From NCBI RefSeq assembly GCF_002846365.1, contig NZ_PJMW01000002.1, positions 2,170,001 through 2,234,000 on the forward strand: a DNA stretch of 64,000 bases, read 5' to 3'. Numbering within the stretch: position 1 is the first letter of the stretch; each line of letters begins with the position of its first letter. Under the pieces are notes generated by a model. It ran no database searches, was not told the origin of the DNA, and was given only the letters and a program-made list of their open reading frames with translations. Both the position numbers and the translations under genes were made by a program. Below, piece by piece: positions 54,900 through 64,000 of this stretch. Source of the DNA: Nocardia fluminea (lineage in GTDB: Bacteria; Actinomycetota; Actinomycetes; Mycobacteriales; Mycobacteriaceae).

Positions 54900-55847
54900 A
54901 TGCGCGCAGTTGTCGTCCATACCTTCGGCGGACCGGAAGCCCTCGAACTCGTCGAGGTGCCGGTGCCCGCGCCGGGGCACGGTCAGGTGCGGATCCGGGT
55001 GTCGGCCGCCGCGGTGAACCCGGTCGACGCGGTGACCAGGGCGGGTGCGCTGGTCGAAGCCGGTCTGATGGCGCCGCGACCGGTCACCGGGATCGGCTGG
55101 GACGTGGCGGGCGAGATCGACGAGGTCGGCGCCGGGGTGCCCGATTTCGCGGTAGGACAGCCCGTGATCGGGCTGCGTGATCTGCTCGACCGGTCGCTGG
55201 GCAGCTACGCGGACTACCTCGTGCTCGACGCGTCGGCGGTGGCAGCGGCTCCCGTCGGCCGCACCGCCGCGGAGGCCGCGACGTTACCGCTGAACGGGCT
55301 CACCGCTTTTCAGGCGCTCGATCTGCTCGATCTCGCCGAAGGCGACAGCGTGCTGGTGACCGGCGCGGCCGGTGCGGTCGGCGGTTTCGCGGTCGAGATC
55401 GCCGCGCGATGGCGTGGGCTCAGGGTGATCGCACAGGTCGGCGCCGAGGACGCCGGCTTCGTGCGTGGGCTCGGTGCGACGTGGGTGCTGCCGCGGGAGA
55501 CGCCAGATCTGGCCGAGGCGGTCCGCGCCCTGGTGCCCGGTGGTGTGGATGCCGTCCTCGACACCGCGGGTTTGGGCGCCGGAGCGCTCGCGGCAGTGCG
55601 CAATCGGGGCTCCTTCGTCACCGTCGTCGGTGGCGCCGACCCGATGCCGTTGCGCGGCATCCGCGTTCACCACGCGTGGATCAGCGCCGACGGCGCCGCC
55701 CTCGCCACACTCGCCGGTTACGACCTCACCCTGCGCGTGGCCGACACCCTGCCGCTCGAGCACGCTGCCGACGCGCACACCCGGCTGGCCCGAGGCGGCC
55801 TGCGCGGCCGCATCGTGCTGACCACGGAACACGGAGGTGGTTCATGA
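54900..55847 (+). CDS. NADPH-dependent quinone oxidoreductase (zeta-crystallin/MDR type)
   Basis: 315 aa medium-chain dehydrogenase without the zinc Cys/His set. N-terminal GroES-like part ([37 protein letters not shown]), then the NADPH site [17 protein letters not shown] and the [13 protein letters not shown] helix of quinone oxidoreductases. ATG 54900 follows GGAAGAGAGAG. The stop overlaps the xanthine dehydrogenase start (ATGA), so this gene and xdh are likely one transcript controlled by the HxlR dyad. Confidence 0.9.
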   Translation: MRAVVVHTFGGPEALELVEVPVPAPGHGQVRIRVSAAAVNPVDAVTRAGALVEAGLMAPRPVTGIGWDVAGEIDEVGAGVPDFAVGQPVIGLRDLLDRSLGSYADYLVLDASAVAAAPVGRTAAEAATLPLNGLTAFQALDLLDLAEGDSVLVTGAAGAVGGFAVEIAARWRGLRVIAQVGAEDAGFVRGLGATWVLPRETPDLAEAVRALVPGGVDAVLDTAGLGAGALAAVRNRGSFVTVVGGADPMPLRGIRVHHAWISADGAALATLAGYDLTLRVADTLPLEHAADAHTRLARGGLRGRIVLTTEHGGGS

Positions 55848-58800
55848 GGCTCGACATCGACGGCCGCGCGGTCGAAGTGACCGCGCGGCCCGGCCAGTGC
55901 CTGCGAACACTGCTGCGCGAACACGGCGAGCTCGCGGTCAAGAAGGGTTGTGATTCCGGCGATTGCGGTGCCTGCTCGGTGCTGCTGGACGGTGCACCCG
56001 TCCATTCCTGCCTGATTCCCGCGCACCGTGCCGCCGACCGTGCGGTGACCACGGCCGCGGGTCTCGGTGCGGTGGACGCCCCGAACCCGGTGCAGCGCAG
56101 CTTCGTCGAGAACGCCGCCTTCCAATGCGGCTTCTGCACCGCCGGAATGGTGGTGACGGCCTCGGGCCTGGCCGCGGCACGGTCCGGCACAACTGTGGAC
56201 AACTTGCCTGCTCAGGCCGTCACCGAGGCCGAACGCGCCGAACTGATGAAAGGGAACCTCTGCCGCTGCACGGGATATCGCGCCATCGCCGACGCACTGG
56301 CCGCACCCTGTGCATCACTGTGCACAACCGCCGAGGACGACTCGTCGCAGCGGCACGCGGAAGATTCCACCTCCGTGCGTACAGCGACCGCTGACCGATT
56401 CGACGGCAGTGCGTCAGCCACGCGCGGCATCGACGATGAAGTCTCGAAGCGGGCGGGCAGGGAATCACCCGACGCGGCCCCGGTCCCTGCGATGCGTAGC
56501 GATGACGATCGGTCCGATCATCCGGCTGACGTCGGCGTCGGGCCGGTGAGCGATGAGGTAATGCGATCGGATGAGCTCGACGCGGCGGGCCCCGCTGTCG
56601 AGTCCTATGTGACACAGGGACATCCGGGCCGGTTGGCTGGTGAGGCGACCACGGTGTCGGCGGAAAAGGGGCCGGACGTCGGGGTTGCTGCTGTGGCGGG
56701 AGTGCGGGCGCGCGTCGGTGGGGTGATGCGGCGCAAGTACCGGGCCGGGCAGATCGGGGACGCCGTGGGGGCGCCCGCGGGGGCGCGGATCGTGCGGGGC
56801 GGGGAACCGTTCACGATGGATGTGACGCCGGGAGCCGGGGACCGGAATCCGCCGGTGGCGCCGTGGCATCTGGCTGTGCTGACCAGTCCGCACGCGCACG
56901 CGCGGATCGTCTCCATCGACGCGGCCGCGGCGCGGGCCGTGCCGGGTGTGCACAGGGTGTTGACACATGTGGATGGACCGCGGACCGCGTTCTCCACGGC
57001 CCGCCACGAACTGCGCGAAGACGATCCGGACGACACCTTCGTGCTCGATGACACGGTCCGGTTCGTGGGGCAGCGGGTGGCCGCGGTGGTGGGGGAGACG
57101 CTGCACGCCGCCCGCGCGGGAGTGCGCGCGCTGCGCGTGGAATACGAGGTGCTGCCCGCGGTATTCGACTCCGAGGCGGCGCTGGCCGACGGCGCACCGT
57201 TGCTGCACGCAGACAAGCCGGACTCGGCACGGATAGCCGACGCGGGGCGCAATCTCGTCGCCGAGATCCACGGTGGTGTCGGTGATTTCGATGCCGGCAT
57301 CGCACGGGCCGCGAAAGTGGTGAGCGGCGTGTGGAGTTCGCCTCGCGTGCAGCACGTGCACCTGGAGACCCACGGCGGCATCGGGTGGCTCGACGACGCG
57401 GGCAGGCTCGTCCTCCGAACGAGTACCCAGGTGCCGTTCCTGGTGCGCGACGAACTCTGCCATCTGTTCGGCCTGGACCGGGATCGCGTACGGGTGTTCG
57501 CGACACGCGTCGGCGGCGGATTCGGGGCGAAGCAGGAGATGCTGGCCGAGGACCTGATCGCCTTGGCGGTGCTGCGCACCGGGCACCCCGTGCACTACGA
57601 GTTCACCCGCACCGACGAATTCACCTCGGCCACCTGCCGTCACCCGATGCGGGTCGCGGTCACCGCGGCTGCCGACGCGGCGGGCATCCTGACCGCGCTC
57701 TCGGTGGACGTGCTCGCCGACGCGGGCGCCTACGGCAACCACAGCGCGGGCGTGATGTTCCATTCCGTCGGTGAATCGGTGGCCGTCTACCGCTGCCCGA
57801 ACAAGCGGGTCGACGCACAGGCGGTGTACACCAACAACGTTCCCTCGGGCGCGTTCCGTGGTTACGGGCTCGGCCAGGTGATCTTCGGCGTCGAATCGGC
57901 GATCGACGAACTGGCCCGCGAACTCGGCGTCGATCCCTTCGAATTCCGTCGCCGCAATGTGGTGGTCCCGGGCGACCGGTTCACCGGCGCCGAGGTCGAC
58001 GAATCCGACCTGACCTTCGGCAGCTACGGCCTCGACCAGTGCCTCGACACCGCCCAGCGGGCGCTGCGCCGCGGCAACGGTGTGGCCGCACCGGGGCCGG
58101 ACTGGCTCGTGGGTGAGGGCATGGCGGTGGCGATGATCGCGACCGTGCCCCCGCGCGGACATCATGCCGACGCCACGGCGAGCCTGCTACCCGACGGCCG
58201 CTACGAGATCGGCGTCGGAACAGCGGAATTCGGCAACGGCACCACCACGGTGCACGCCCAGCTCGCGGCGACGGCGCTGGCCACCGTCGCCGAGCGGATC
58301 GTGATCCGCCAGTCCGACACCGACGTGGTGGGTCACGACACCGGCGCCTTCGGCTCCACCGGCACCATGGTCGCGGGCAAGGCCTCCTACGCGGCGGCCC
58401 TCGAGCTGCACGCGATGCTGCTGGCCAGGGCGGCGAAGGTGAGCGGTCATCCCGAACGCGACTGCCTGCTCGAAGCGGGCGGCGTGCGCTGCGGCGACGA
58501 GCTGATCACCGCGGCGCAACTGCTCGCCGACGGCGAGCTCGTCGCGCACGGCACCCACGCGGGTACCCCCCGCTCGGTGAGCTTCAATGTCCACGCGTTC
58601 CGGGTGGCGGTCCAGCCCTCGACCGGTGCGGTACGGATAACGCAGTCGATTCAGGTCGCCGACGCGGGCACGGTGCTCAACCCGGTGCAACTGCGCGGGC
58701 AGGTGGAAGGCGGCGTCGCCCAGGCGCTCGGGACCGCGCTCTACGAGGACATGCGGACGGAGGCCGGGGTGGTGACCACGCGGACGCTGCGCCACTACCA

Positions 58801-59023
58801 CATTCCGCAGTTCGCCGATCTGCCCCGCACCGAGGTCTATTTCGCCGAAACCAGTGACGAACTGGGGCCGCTGGGTGCCAAATCGATGAGTGAGTCCCCC
58901 TACAATCCGGTGGCCCCGGCCCTGGCGAACGCGATCCGCGACGCCGTCGGTGTCCGCCCGGACCGACTACCGATGACCGCCGACCGGGTGTGGCGGGCCA
59001 TCAAGGAAGGAACCGCCGGGTGA
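55844..59023 (+). CDS. xanthine dehydrogenase, fused [2Fe-2S] and molybdopterin subunits
   Basis: 1059 aa. Residues 1-~155 hold both [2Fe-2S] clusters: C36, C41, C44, C56 and C95, C98, C140, C142. Residues ~155-290 are an acidic/Ser-rich, probably disordered linker with little pattern. From ~290 on is the Mo-cofactor domain: [18 protein letters not shown]..., [39 protein letters not shown], and near the C terminus [18 protein letters not shown], where the catalytic Glu lies. It oxidises hypoxanthine/xanthine to urate, with electrons going to the FAD subunit. Usually the two parts are separate in this operon type. ATG overlaps the reductase stop; GTGA overlap with the next gene. Confidence 0.9.
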   Translation: MRLDIDGRAVEVTARPGQCLRTLLREHGELAVKKGCDSGDCGACSVLLDGAPVHSCLIPAHRAADRAVTTAAGLGAVDAPNPVQRSFVENAAFQCGFCTAGMVVTASGLAAARSGTTVDNLPAQAVTEAERAELMKGNLCRCTGYRAIADALAAPCASLCTTAEDDSSQRHAEDSTSVRTATADRFDGSASATRGIDDEVSKRAGRESPDAAPVPAMRSDDDRSDHPADVGVGPVSDEVMRSDELDAAGPAVESYVTQGHPGRLAGEATTVSAEKGPDVGVAAVAGVRARVGGVMRRKYRAGQIGDAVGAPAGARIVRGGEPFTMDVTPGAGDRNPPVAPWHLAVLTSPHAHARIVSIDAAAARAVPGVHRVLTHVDGPRTAFSTARHELREDDPDDTFVLDDTVRFVGQRVAAVVGETLHAARAGVRALRVEYEVLPAVFDSEAALADGAPLLHADKPDSARIADAGRNLVAEIHGGVGDFDAGIARAAKVVSGVWSSPRVQHVHLETHGGIGWLDDAGRLVLRTSTQVPFLVRDELCHLFGLDRDRVRVFATRVGGGFGAKQEMLAEDLIALAVLRTGHPVHYEFTRTDEFTSATCRHPMRVAVTAAADAAGILTALSVDVLADAGAYGNHSAGVMFHSVGESVAVYRCPNKRVDAQAVYTNNVPSGAFRGYGLGQVIFGVESAIDELARELGVDPFEFRRRNVVVPGDRFTGAEVDESDLTFGSYGLDQCLDTAQRALRRGNGVAAPGPDWLVGEGMAVAMIATVPPRGHHADATASLLPDGRYEIGVGTAEFGNGTTTVHAQLAATALATVAERIVIRQSDTDVVGHDTGAFGSTGTMVAGKASYAAALELHAMLLARAAKVSGHPERDCLLEAGGVRCGDELITAAQLLADGELVAHGTHAGTPRSVSFNVHAFRVAVQPSTGAVRITQSIQVADAGTVLNPVQLRGQVEGGVAQALGTALYEDMRTEAGVVTTRTLRHYHIPQFADLPRTEVYFAETSDELGPLGAKSMSESPYNPVAPALANAIRDAVGVRPDRLPMTADRVWRAIKEGTAG

Positions 59024-60243
59024 ATACTCGCCTGCCCGAACATATTCGAGCCCGCTTCGACTCGGTGCTCGACTCCGTCGACGCCGACCTGCGCGCGCGC
59101 TACCCAGGTGCGGGTGAGCGGATCCAGCCCGTGCACACCGCCTACGTTCCGGCCGACCGCGCCACCGCGCAGACCCCCGCCGAGTGGGGTGCCACCGCCT
59201 TGGAGCTGCTGCATCGCCACGCCGACTTCCTGGTGGGTCTCGATGTCACCGGTTCGCTGCCCGCGGTCCGGCGGCAGCTCGCGGACCGGCCGGTGCAGGA
59301 CATGCGCATCGACTTCGAAGACGGGTACGGGTTCCGCGACGACGCGGACGAGGACGCGGCGGCCAAGGCGGCGGGCGAGGCGCTGGCGGCGTGGGCGGAT
59401 CAGCCCGGCGGACCGGTCTCGTTCGGTGTGCGCACGAAAGGGCTCGCCGCGAACGAACGTCGGCGCGCGTTGCGCACGCTCGAACTCGTCCTCGACGGGG
59501 CGGGCGACGCGCTGCCCGGATTCGTGTTCACGGTGCCGAAGATCCGCGCCGCGGAACAGGTGTCGGCGATCGTCGACCTGTGCACCGGGCTCGAGCGCGG
59601 CCACGGCCTGCCCGAACGGTCGCTGCGCTTCGAACTCCAGATCGAGAGCCCGCAGGCGATCATCGCGCCCGACGGCACCGCGCCCATCGCCAAGATGATC
59701 CACCTGGCCGACGGGCGCTGTAGCGCACTGCATTTCGGCACCTACGACTACACCGCCGCCTGCGGCATCGCGGCCACCGATCAGGCCCTCGATCATCCGG
59801 CCGCCGATTTCGCGAAGTCGGTGATGCAGGTCGCCGCCGCGCAGACCGGGGTATGGATCTGCGACGGCTCGACCCAGATCGTCCCCGACGCCGATCCCGA
59901 AGGCGCGATGGCCAACCACCACCGCCTGGTCGACCGGGCCCTGCGTCGCGGCTTCTACCAGGGCTGGGACATGCACCCCGGTCACCTGATCACCCGCTGG
60001 CTCGCCACCTATGACTTCTTCCGCAGCGCGTCCGAGGTGGCGGTGCCGCGCTTGATCGCCTATCTGGACCGGCGCGACGGAGGCGTCATGGACGAGCCCG
60101 CGACGGCGGAAGCCTTGGCGAACACCGTGTTGCGCGGCCTCCGGGCCGGCGCGTTCACCGAGGCCGAACTTCAGGCCACGGCACCGGATCTGACCGGCGC
60201 GGTGCTGCGCGATCTCGCCGCTCGGCGGGTGCGCGCGACGTGA
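59020..60243 (+). CDS. DUF6986 family aldolase-like protein (HpcH/HpaI superfamily)
   Basis: 407 aa. TIM-barrel type HpcH/HpaI-CitE-like: [13 protein letters not shown] (Mg/acid region), [28 protein letters not shown] and the end piece [17 protein letters not shown]. It resembles malate synthase/citrate lyase-type enzymes acting on oxo-acids. GTG 59020 overlaps the xdh stop (GTGA). In actinobacterial purine islands this gene sits with allantoicase, so glyoxylate or ureidoglycolate is the likely substrate class; this is inference, the enzyme activity is not established by sequence. Confidence 0.8.
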   Translation: MNTRLPEHIRARFDSVLDSVDADLRARYPGAGERIQPVHTAYVPADRATAQTPAEWGATALELLHRHADFLVGLDVTGSLPAVRRQLADRPVQDMRIDFEDGYGFRDDADEDAAAKAAGEALAAWADQPGGPVSFGVRTKGLAANERRRALRTLELVLDGAGDALPGFVFTVPKIRAAEQVSAIVDLCTGLERGHGLPERSLRFELQIESPQAIIAPDGTAPIAKMIHLADGRCSALHFGTYDYTAACGIAATDQALDHPAADFAKSVMQVAAAQTGVWICDGSTQIVPDADPEGAMANHHRLVDRALRRGFYQGWDMHPGHLITRWLATYDFFRSASEVAVPRLIAYLDRRDGGVMDEPATAEALANTVLRGLRAGAFTEAELQATAPDLTGAVLRDLAARRVRAT

Positions 60244-60262
60244 GACACCCGGCTCAGATAGC

Positions 60263-60270
60263 GGTATACC
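60263..60270. promoter_or_regulatory. possible operator before allantoicase
   Basis: GGTATACC, a perfect dyad, 33 bp before the allantoicase GTG, with a TAATAT box (60273-60278) directly downstream that could be its -10. It shares the GTATAC core with the urtA-upstream site. Confidence 0.45.
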
Positions 60271-60302
60271 AGTAATATGGCACCAGACCCCAGGAGGCAC
60301 CA

Positions 60303-61280
60303 GTGAGCCGATTCAGCGGCAGCGACGATTTCACCCTGCTCCCGGATCTGGCCGTCCGCACCCTGGGCGGTTCGGTGATCTGGGCGAACGACGAATTCTT
60401 CGCGGAGAAGGAGAACCTGGTCAACCCGCATCCGTCGGCGTACCGGCCCGCGACGTTCGGCCACAAGGGTCAGGTCTACGACGGCTGGGAGACCCGCAGA
60501 CATCGCGGCAGGCCCGGCGACGATTCGGCCGTCGTGCGCCTCGGTGTGCCCGGCGTGATCCGCGGCGTCGTGGTCGACACGGCCTGGTTCAAAGGCAACT
60601 TCCCGCCCGAGGTGTCGCTGGCCGCGTTGGCGGTGGAGGGCTACCCGCCCGCCGAGCAGATCGCCGCCCGCACCGACTGGGTGACCCTGCTCGACCGCGT
60701 GAAGGTCGATGGCGACAGCCGCAATCCGTTCGCCATCGCCGACGAGAACCGCTGGACCCATGTGAAACTCACCATGCACCCCGACGGCGGCGTCGCCCGC
60801 CTGCGCGTGCACGGCGAAGGCCGCCCCGATACCGCGCTGCTCGGCCTCGGCCCGCTCGATCTCGCCGCGCTGGAGAACGGCGCCCTCGTGCTCGACTGCT
60901 CCAACCGCTTCTACAGCTCACCGAACCAGATGCTCTACCCCGGCCTGGCCAGGGAAATGGGCGACGGCTGGGAGACGGCGCGCCGCCGCGACGACGGAAA
61001 CGACTGGGTACGAATTCGACTCGCCGGGCCGGGGGCGATCCGGCTGGCGGAGATCGATACCTCCTGCTTCCTCGGCAACAGCCCCGGTTCCGCTGCGCTC
61101 ACCGGATTCACTAGTGACGGAACCGAAGTCGAGCTCCTCCCGCGCACCGATCTGCTACCCGATACCCGCCACCGGTTCGCGCTCCGGCCCGCGGCCGCCT
61201 CGGTCGTGGAGGTGCGCCTCGATATCTATCCCGACGGTGGCCTCGCCCGGCTGCGGCTCTACGGGGAGCTCTCCGCATGA
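60303..61280 (+). CDS. alc: allantoicase
   Basis: 325 aa. Two tandem jelly-roll allantoicase repeats: NPHPSAYRPATFGHKGQVYD and GWETRRHRGRPGDDSAVVRL in the first half, NQMLYPGLAREMGDGWETAR and DWVRIRLAGPGAIRLAEIDT in the second; both end in a YPDGG/HPDGG-ARLR turn. It hydrolyses allantoate to ureidoglycolate and urea. GTG with AGGAGGCACCA. Overlaps puuE by 4 bp. Confidence 0.95.
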   Translation: MSRFSGSDDFTLLPDLAVRTLGGSVIWANDEFFAEKENLVNPHPSAYRPATFGHKGQVYDGWETRRHRGRPGDDSAVVRLGVPGVIRGVVVDTAWFKGNFPPEVSLAALAVEGYPPAEQIAARTDWVTLLDRVKVDGDSRNPFAIADENRWTHVKLTMHPDGGVARLRVHGEGRPDTALLGLGPLDLAALENGALVLDCSNRFYSSPNQMLYPGLAREMGDGWETARRRDDGNDWVRIRLAGPGAIRLAEIDTSCFLGNSPGSAALTGFTSDGTEVELLPRTDLLPDTRHRFALRPAAASVVEVRLDIYPDGGLARLRLYGELSA

Positions 61281-62197
61281 GCGATATCCGCGATTTTGTG
61301 GGGTACGGCGCGAATCCGCCCGACCCGCGATGGCCCGGCGAGGCGCGGATCGCCGTGCAGTTCGTGCTGAATTACGAAGAGGGCGGGGAGAACAACGTCC
61401 TCGACGGTTCGCCGCACTCGGAGACCTTCCTCTCCGAGATGACGCCCGCCGACGCTTTCCCCAACCGGCACATGAGCATGGAGTCGCTCTACGAATACGG
61501 TTCGCGCGCCGGGCTGTGGCGGGTACTGCGCGCGTTCGAACGGCGCGGGCTTCCGCTCACTGTTTTCGCGGTGGCTCGCGCGATGCAACGCAATCCCGAA
61601 GCGGTAGCGGCTTTTTCCGAACTCGGCCACGAAATCGCCTGCCACGGACTGGCATGGAAGTCCTACCAGCTGGTCGATCGCGAGACCGAACGCGCCGAGA
61701 TGGCCGAGGCGATCCGCATCCTCACCGAGCTCACCGGCTCGGCCCCCCTCGGCTGGTACACCGGCCGCGACTCCCCGAACACCCGCGAATTGGTGGTCGA
61801 ACACGGCGGTTTCGTCTACGACTCCGACTCCTACGCCGACGATCTGCCCTACTGGACCGAGGTGCGCGGCCGGAACCACCTGGTGGTGCCGTACACCCTC
61901 GACACCAACGACATGCGTTTCTCCTCCCCGGCCGGCTTCGCCAACGGCGACGAGTTCTACGCCCACCTGCGCGACGCCTTCGACGTCCTCTACCGCGAAG
62001 GCGCCGAAGACACCCCGAAAATGCTCTCCGTCGGCCTGCACTGCCGCATCGCCGGCCGCCCCGCCCGCACCGCCGCCCTGGAACGCTTCCTCGACCACGT
62101 CCAATCCCACGACCGAGTGTGGATCACACGCCGCATCGACATCGCCGAACACTGGCGAAAAGTGCATCCGGCGGGCGTCGGCCTCGCGGACGGGTGA
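61277..62197 (+). CDS. puuE: PuuE-type allantoinase
   Basis: 306 aa. A polysaccharide-deacetylase (CE4) fold adapted to allantoin: RDFVGYGANPPDPRWPGEAR at the start, AVQFVLNYEEGGENNVLDG, EIACHGLAWKSY (His ligand) and GWYTGRDSPNTRELV. It opens allantoin to allantoate for the upstream allantoicase. Start overlaps the allantoicase stop (ATGA). Final gene of the purine island. Confidence 0.95.
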   Translation: MSDIRDFVGYGANPPDPRWPGEARIAVQFVLNYEEGGENNVLDGSPHSETFLSEMTPADAFPNRHMSMESLYEYGSRAGLWRVLRAFERRGLPLTVFAVARAMQRNPEAVAAFSELGHEIACHGLAWKSYQLVDRETERAEMAEAIRILTELTGSAPLGWYTGRDSPNTRELVVEHGGFVYDSDSYADDLPYWTEVRGRNHLVVPYTLDTNDMRFSSPAGFANGDEFYAHLRDAFDVLYREGAEDTPKMLSVGLHCRIAGRPARTAALERFLDHVQSHDRVWITRRIDIAEHWRKVHPAGVGLADG

Positions 62198-62203
62198 CGC
62201 GAA

Positions 62204-62229
62204 ACGTCGACTCCGTCCGGGGTCGACGT
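62204..62229. terminator. hairpin after puuE
   Basis: ACGTCGAC / GTCGACGT, 8-bp stem with a 10-nt loop, just after the puuE stop and before a convergent gene. Confidence 0.5.
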
Positions 62230-62239
62230 GGCTCGATGG

Positions 62240-62527
62240 CTAGGCCAAGCCGCAGCGTTCGATGTTGGTCAGGGTGACCTGGCGGTCGGATTCCTTCGCC
62301 TGGGGGACACGGTTGTAGGCGCCCATGGAGTCCATGTAGTTGACGAAGGCGTCCGCGATCTCCTCCGGCGTCGCGTCGGGCTTGCTCGCGCGGATGTTGT
62401 CGACCAGGGCGCGCGTGGTGTCGCACTGTTCTTCCTGGGTGAAGATCGGCGGCGGGTCGGCGTGCGCGAAGGCGGGCGCGAGCAGCAGTGCGAAAGTGGC
62501 CAGGACGGCAGATCTCAAAATTCTCAC
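62240..62527 (-). CDS. small secreted DUF732-like protein
   Basis: 95 aa. Signal peptide (MRILRSAVLATFALLLAPAF, cleavage after AHA). Mature ~70 aa with two Cys (EEQCDTTRALV, IERCGLA) spanning a helical repeat (DATPEEIADAFVNYMDSMG), typical of DUF732 exported proteins in mycobacteria and nocardiae. Role unknown. Confidence 0.78.
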   Translation of the reverse strand: MRILRSAVLATFALLLAPAFAHADPPPIFTQEEQCDTTRALVDNIRASKPDATPEEIADAFVNYMDSMGAYNRVPQAKESDRQVTLTNIERCGLA

Positions 62528-62626
62528 GCTCGCGACTGTACTGGGGTGAAAGGTGTTGTCGGTCGGGCTGTCACGGCCCTCGAGCGGTGAGCACGGGGCA
62601 TGCCGGGTGCGCAGTTGTGGTGAATT

Positions 62627-63021
62627 CTAGTCACTGGACGACTCGAGTTGGCGACCTGTGGACTTCGACAGTCGCGTTGTGCCGACGAGTGTGAGGGTGA
62701 GTCCGGCGACGAGGAGTAGTAGTCCGGGCCGGAACTCGATGTCATCCGCATCGGGCAGTGTCACAGCTAATCCGGCGGACAGGGCGACCAGGATTCCGAG
62801 GGTTTCGGCGACGGCGAGGCAGGACAGCCACATACTCGGCACGCGCACCTGCGTGAAGTGCAGCAGGCATCCGACAGCGAATAGGACCTCGTGCGGCGGC
62901 TCGCGGTCTCGAAGAGCGGGATCCAGAGGGCGACAAGTGCGGTGGCGGAACCGTACAGCAGCATGCCGGGCGTCGCGGCACCGTTGTCGTCGCGGAAGAT
63001 CGGCATCCAGCTCTGTGACAT
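62627..63021 (-). pseudogene. small membrane protein, frameshifted
   Basis: The N-terminal part (frame starting at ATG 63021, MSQSWMPIFRDDNGAATPG, then LLYGSATALVALWIPLFE) and the C-terminal part (another frame, VLFAVGCLLHFTQVRVPSMW, ..., LLLLVAGLTLTLVGTTRLS, stop at 62627) are each sensible but in different frames. The switch lies around 62885-62920, in the GCGGCTCGCGG stretch. Joined, they make a ~131-aa four-helix protein. Either frame alone is only 73-84 aa. Family unknown. Confidence 0.6.
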
Positions 63022-63099
63022 GACGCCATGCTAGTGAACGGTGAAGGCCGCCTGCGCTTTTCGCTCAGCGGCCGTACCGGTCATCGAACTCGGCGAGGC

Positions 63100-64000
63100 T
63101 CAGCCGAACAAGTCCTCGACGAAGGGGAGGGAATCGACCAGGGAGGCGTTGACGGTGCCATCGTGGTCGGTGGGGTAGGCGCGGAAGGTGACGGGCTGGG
63201 CGTTGGCCTGGAGGACCGCGGCGTAGCGGAGGGTTTCGGGGGTGACCACGTCGGTGTCCCGGAGGCCCTGGCCCAGGAAGAGCGGGCGGTCGTAGCCGGA
63301 TTCGGGCAGGCCCATGTAGCGCGCGAGCAGGCCGTGCGCGTCGGGGATCGACGACAGCGGGCGGGCGAACATGCTGCCGACCGAGGGCTTCGCGGCGGCC
63401 AGTTCGTCGCCGAGCGGACCGATGCAGGCGGTTTGGGCGCGGGCGAGCCAGGTGCGGCCGGTGTCGGTGAGCAGTCCGTCGATGTTCAGGTCGGGGTAGG
63501 TGGTGCGCAGGCCGCTGAGGATGTAGAGCACGTACGCGGTGAGGTGCGAGCTCAGTGCGATCGGGGGCACGCCGGGGCCGATGAGCCCGATGACGTCCTC
63601 GATGTAGGCGGGCACCCCGGTGCCGACCGCGCCGCGGTAGTTCAGGCCGGGGCCGCCGAACTCGGTGGCGTAGCGGGCGGTGAACACCGCGGCGCCGCCG
63701 CCCTGGGACTGGCCGACCACGGCCCACTTGTTCGACAGGGACGGGTACTGCTCGGTCGCGGCCTTGACTCCGTCGACCACGTTGTGCGCTTCGGCGATGC
63801 CGTTCAGGTAGGGATGTTCGCCGGGTCCGCCGAGGCCCGCGTAGTCGGCGGCCACGATCGCGTAGCCCTGCTTCAACCAGGTGCCGAGGTAGGCCCAATC
63901 CCGTTCGACGGCGGCCGGACCGGCGACGCTGTACGCGCAGTCGTCACCGAGGCCGACGGTGCCGTGCGCCCACGCGATCACCGGCCAGCCACCCGCCGGC
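63100..64000 (-). CDS. secretory lipase (LIP family), C-terminal part
   Basis: The frame is open to the window edge (about 300 aa visible), so the start and any signal peptide lie outside. VIAWAHGTVGLGDDCAYS near the visible start, nucleophile elbow VVGQSQGGGAAVFTARY, an acid in FLGQGLRDTDVVTP and the His in YPTDHDGTVNASL match secretory (PF03583-type) lipases. GLGGPGEHPYLNGIAEAH is a family motif. It probably hydrolyses triacylglycerols or other esters outside the cell. Start unknown. Confidence 0.88.
   Translation of the reverse strand, partial: PAGGWPVIAWAHGTVGLGDDCAYSVAGPAAVERDWAYLGTWLKQGYAIVAADYAGLGGPGEHPYLNGIAEAHNVVDGVKAATEQYPSLSNKWAVVGQSQGGGAAVFTARYATEFGGPGLNYRGAVGTGVPAYIEDVIGLIGPGVPPIALSSHLTAYVLYILSGLRTTYPDLNIDGLLTDTGRTWLARAQTACIGPLGDELAAAKPSVGSMFARPLSSIPDAHGLLARYMGLPESGYDRPLFLGQGLRDTDVVTPETLRYAAVLQANAQPVTFRAYPTDHDGTVNASLVDSLPFVEDLFG

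Noticed and set aside
56465..58165. 566-codon minus-strand open frame opposite the xanthine dehydrogenase
   Set aside because: Shadow of a well-supported Mo-domain; His/Arg-rich with no domain.

Overview
The window is high-GC DNA with GTG starts, many 4-bp ATGA/GTGA gene overlaps, two CIRCE elements before groEL, an antigen-85-type mycolyltransferase, a RamB-type regulator, a PitA/DUF3349 block and a Cdc48-N AAA ATPase resembling mycobacterial Rv0435c. Together these indicate a mycolic-acid actinomycete, most likely Nocardia; Rhodococcus or Gordonia cannot be excluded. I see no tRNA, rRNA, CRISPR array, transposase, integrase or attachment site. The content looks chromosomal.

Region by region. 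1-6 kb: the start of an AAA ATPase, a lipoprotein, and a three-gene redox/signalling operon (response regulator fused to a thioredoxin-reductase-like flavoprotein, cNMP-sensor histidine kinase, UBP zinc finger), then fabH. 6-10.3 kb: a stress membrane protein, psd-pssA for phosphatidylethanolamine synthesis, and an ECF41-type sigma factor with its usual oxidoreductase partner. 10.4-14.4 kb: a membrane-anchored protein divergent from a Clp-N/HTH protein across a 47-bp near-palindrome, then groEL. 14.4-30 kb: a mixture of hydrolases, regulators, lpd, an L,D-transpeptidase, a polysaccharide deacetylase and several genes of unknown role. Two of these (an alpha/beta hydrolase and an M19 dipeptidase) appear broken, and one 36-codon gene has its own terminator. 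30-35.7 kb: urea importer urtABCDE followed by a GntR regulator. 36-43.5 kb: FadE5-like acyl-CoA dehydrogenase, RamB, DNA ligase LigB, PitA and associated small proteins, TetR. 43.6-44.6 kb: mycolyltransferase.

44.8-62.2 kb is the most coherent block, a purine-to-urea catabolic island. It holds an ABC importer of unknown substrate, XdhC and a MocA-like nucleotidyltransferase (molybdenum cofactor maturation), UraD, UraH, uricase, an 8-oxoguanine-deaminase-like amidohydrolase, a xanthine dehydrogenase split into an FAD subunit and a fused [2Fe-2S]/Mo subunit, a DUF6986 aldolase-like enzyme, allantoicase and PuuE allantoinase. The order of chemistry is oxidised guanine or xanthine to urate, 5-hydroxyisourate, OHCU, allantoin, allantoate, then ureidoglycolate plus urea. 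No classical ureidoglycolate lyase is present; the DUF6986 gene overlaps the xanthine dehydrogenase gene and is an attractive candidate for the terminal C2 step. The urea released could be recaptured by the UrtABCDE importer 10 kb away. 62.2-64 kb holds a small secreted protein, a frameshifted membrane protein and a partial secreted lipase.

All assignments come from reading the sequence and from remembered family features; no database search was run.
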